DNA from: Candidatus Methylobacter oryzae
GTDB lineage: Bacteria; Pseudomonadota; Gammaproteobacteria; Methylococcales; Methylomonadaceae
Reading direction: 5' to 3'
DNA: 61,933 bases
NCBI GenBank assembly: GCA_945861405.1
Contig: CAMAUL010000010.1
Span: forward strand, 1 to 61,933
The position numbers were made by a program, and so were the translations under genes. Shown piece after piece: positions 60,427-61,933 of this stretch. The stretch's first letter is position 1. Each line of letters starts with the position of its first letter. The notes under the pieces were generated by a model. The model did not search any database. It was not told where the DNA came from and saw only the letters and a list, made by a program, of their open reading frames with translations.

Positions 60427-61035
60427 ATGATGACCCTTTACGAGTTCGCCTTATCCGGCAACTGCCATAAAATCCGCCTGCTGTTGTCGCTGCTGGACAT
60501 AAGCTATCAACGCACCGCTGTCAACGGCTCAGAGCGGCAGCACAAGGCGGAAGATTTTTTGAAAATGAATCCTTTCGGCCAAGTGCCCGTGTTAACCGAT
60601 GGCGACACCGTCATTCGGGACAGCCAGGCCATTCTGGTTTATTTGGCCCGAAAATATGGCAATGAACTTTGGTTGCCAACCGACGCGGCGGCATTGGCCG
60701 AAGTGATGGCTTGGCTCTCATCCGCTGCCAATGAAGTGGCGATGGGGCCGAACCGGTTACGCCTGCATTTTAAATTCGGCCGCGCTATTAACATTGATGA
60801 ATCCAGGCAAACCGCCTCAAACTTGCTGAACATCCTGCAACAGCGCCTTGACAATCATCGTTGGCTGGCTGCCGGTCAAATAACCGTCGCCGACATCGCT
60901 GTTTATCCTTATATTGCATTGGCGCCGGAAGGCAAAATCGATCTTGAACCCTATCCGGCGGTCATAGCCTGGATAAATCGAATTCAGGCACTGCCCGGCT
61001 ACGTCGGCATGCCGGGAATGCGGCAATCCGAATAG
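60427..61035 (+). CDS. Glutathione S-transferase family protein
   Basis: The 202-residue protein has the thioredoxin-like N-terminal domain (MMTLYEFALSGNCHKIRLLL, with the FGQVPVL cis-proline loop and DSQAILVYLA glutathione-binding motif) and a C-terminal helical domain (ITVADIAVYPYIALA). It conjugates or transfers glutathione. ATG 60427 with a strong GGAGG upstream is the start. Third gene of the cluster. Confidence 0.9.
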   Translation: MMTLYEFALSGNCHKIRLLLSLLDISYQRTAVNGSERQHKAEDFLKMNPFGQVPVLTDGDTVIRDSQAILVYLARKYGNELWLPTDAAALAEVMAWLSSAANEVAMGPNRLRLHFKFGRAINIDESRQTASNLLNILQQRLDNHRWLAAGQITVADIAVYPYIALAPEGKIDLEPYPAVIAWINRIQALPGYVGMPGMRQSE

Positions 61036-61077
61036 CTTGCCAAGCTTTAAACCACCTCATTAACCAAGGAGTTATCA

Positions 61078-61557
61078 ATGAACACTACCGAAGCAGCACG
61101 CCCCCCATTACCGCCATTTACTCATGTGACAGCAAGCCAAAAAGTCCGCATGGCCGAAGATGGCTGGAACGGCCGTAATCCTGGGAAAGTTGCTCTGGCC
61201 TACACCATCGACAGCCAATGGCGGAATCGCGCCGAATTCCCGGTAGGCCGGGAGCAAATTATTGAGTTTCTTACCCGCAAATGGGCTACAGAGCATGAAT
61301 ACCGTTTAATAAAGGAACTATGGGCTTTTGCAGGCAACCATATTGCCGTCCGCTTTGCTTACGAATGGCATAATGACAATAACGAGTGGTTCCGTTCATA
61401 CGGTAACGAGAACTGGGAATTTGACCAAAACGGCTTGATGCAACGCCGCTACGCAAGCATCAATGATTTGCCGATTACGGAATCCGAGCGAAAATTCCAT
61501 TGGCCGTTGGGTCGTCGTCCCGACGATCATCCGGGGCTGATCGATCTTGGGTTTTAA
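61078..61557 (+). CDS. DUF1348 / SnoaL-like (NTF2 fold) protein
   Basis: The 159-residue protein matches the DUF1348 family throughout ([61 protein letters not shown]). NTF2-fold members bind small molecules or act as isomerases; the role is unknown, but these genes often accompany oxidative and electrophile stress genes. AAGGAG precedes the ATG. Last gene of the cluster. Confidence 0.88.
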   Translation: MNTTEAARPPLPPFTHVTASQKVRMAEDGWNGRNPGKVALAYTIDSQWRNRAEFPVGREQIIEFLTRKWATEHEYRLIKELWAFAGNHIAVRFAYEWHNDNNEWFRSYGNENWEFDQNGLMQRRYASINDLPITESERKFHWPLGRRPDDHPGLIDLGF

Positions 61558-61933
61558 AACTCCAGTCCCTCATTTGCTTTGATGCCAACTCGGTTGAATT
61601 GAATATTTTGACAATTCAACCGATCCGGCATTTTGTTAACGGGACGGATTCAAGTTCGAAGTGCTTAGCGTGTATTATTACCTTACTGAACCCGGATTTC
61701 CCATAATTCCTCAGTATTTGCCAATTTCTTGAGGTAGGTTTGCGGAACCAGCTCCAGTTCCTCAACAAGTTGCAGTTTTCTTTATAGCTAGGAGGCTGTC
61801 GGATTAATAGAGCGAACCACCCCGCTTAATTACGTTTAAAATTTAAAAAAATGGTTTGTTGGGATTTTTAATGCCCTTGGTTCTGATTTATCACCCCATC
61901 AAGGCTCTTTTCCTCCCTATTAGCCTCTCAATA
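61558..61933. other. Gene-free right end of the window
   Basis: The stretch contains an 11-bp perfect hairpin CGGTTGAATTG/CAATTCAACCG (61591-61622), possibly a weak terminator of the cluster, and GGAGGCTGTCGGATTAATAG (61790-61809), which looks like the end of an insertion sequence continuing to the right. No convincing reading frame is seen. Confidence 0.35.

Overview
The window reads as a chromosomal segment of a gammaproteobacterial methanotroph (Methylococcaceae, Methylobacter-like). The main evidence is a near-complete calcium-type methanol dehydrogenase (mxa) locus at 25.2-39.5 kb, next to gammaproteobacterial housekeeping blocks (dprA-LysM-def-fmt-rsmB, rplM-rpsI, bpt, gshA, gltX). The species call is inference from gene content, not from a database search.

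Layout. 1-4.2 kb: dprA (partial) and a LysM protein on the minus strand, then def-fmt-rsmB on the plus strand. 4.2-12.9 kb: an accessory island splits what is normally a continuous rsmB-DUF4390-ntrY-ntrX operon. It holds an AT-rich two-gene cassette (a DUF4747-like protein plus a four-helix membrane protein), a 5'-truncated hsdR, a HEPN/MNT pair, an hsdS with a long C-terminal extension, a DUF1016 nuclease and a frameshifted hsdM. 13-17.1 kb: DUF4390, ntrY and ntrX. 17.2-18.2 kb: rplM-rpsI with a clear promoter and terminator. 18.2-25.1 kb: Gfo/Idh oxidoreductase, DUF5062-like protein, bpt, gshA, APS reductase, ceramidase-like membrane protein, a 28-codon ORF and a hypothetical protein.

25.2-39.5 kb: the methanol oxidation locus. 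On the minus strand, in transcription order, are mxaD, then mxaF-J-G-I-R, an unrecognised lipoprotein, mxaS-A-C-K-L, a membrane protein, and a NarX-type kinase with a LuxR-type regulator. A second, closely similar LuxR-type regulator (mxaB-like) diverges from mxaF. MxaF has Ala rather than Asp two residues after the catalytic Asp, which marks the calcium enzyme and not lanthanide-dependent XoxF. MxaF/MxaI form the periplasmic enzyme, MxaG takes the electrons, MxaJ and MxaD support the periplasmic system, and MxaR/S/A/C/K/L serve maturation and calcium insertion.

39.8-61.9 kb: gamma-glutamyltransferase, Sfp-type transferase, VWA-OmpA lipoprotein, gltX, tRNA-Ala and two tandem tRNA-Glu, alkaline phosphatase, a solitary HigA-like regulator, corA, sixA, a DedA-like/FAD oxidoreductase fusion, metallophosphoesterase, an ABC-F protein, yaeQ, NYN protein, ppnP, an ECF sigma factor with a degenerate zinc-finger partner, and a LysR regulator divergent from a four-gene redox/detoxification cluster.

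The most unusual feature of the window is its density of short palindromic repeats of several families. They occupy most junctions, nest inside one another, and in at least three genes (fmt, the NarX-type kinase, DUF4390) appear to be read through in frame as extra protein sequence. No intact insertion sequence, prophage or CRISPR array was seen.
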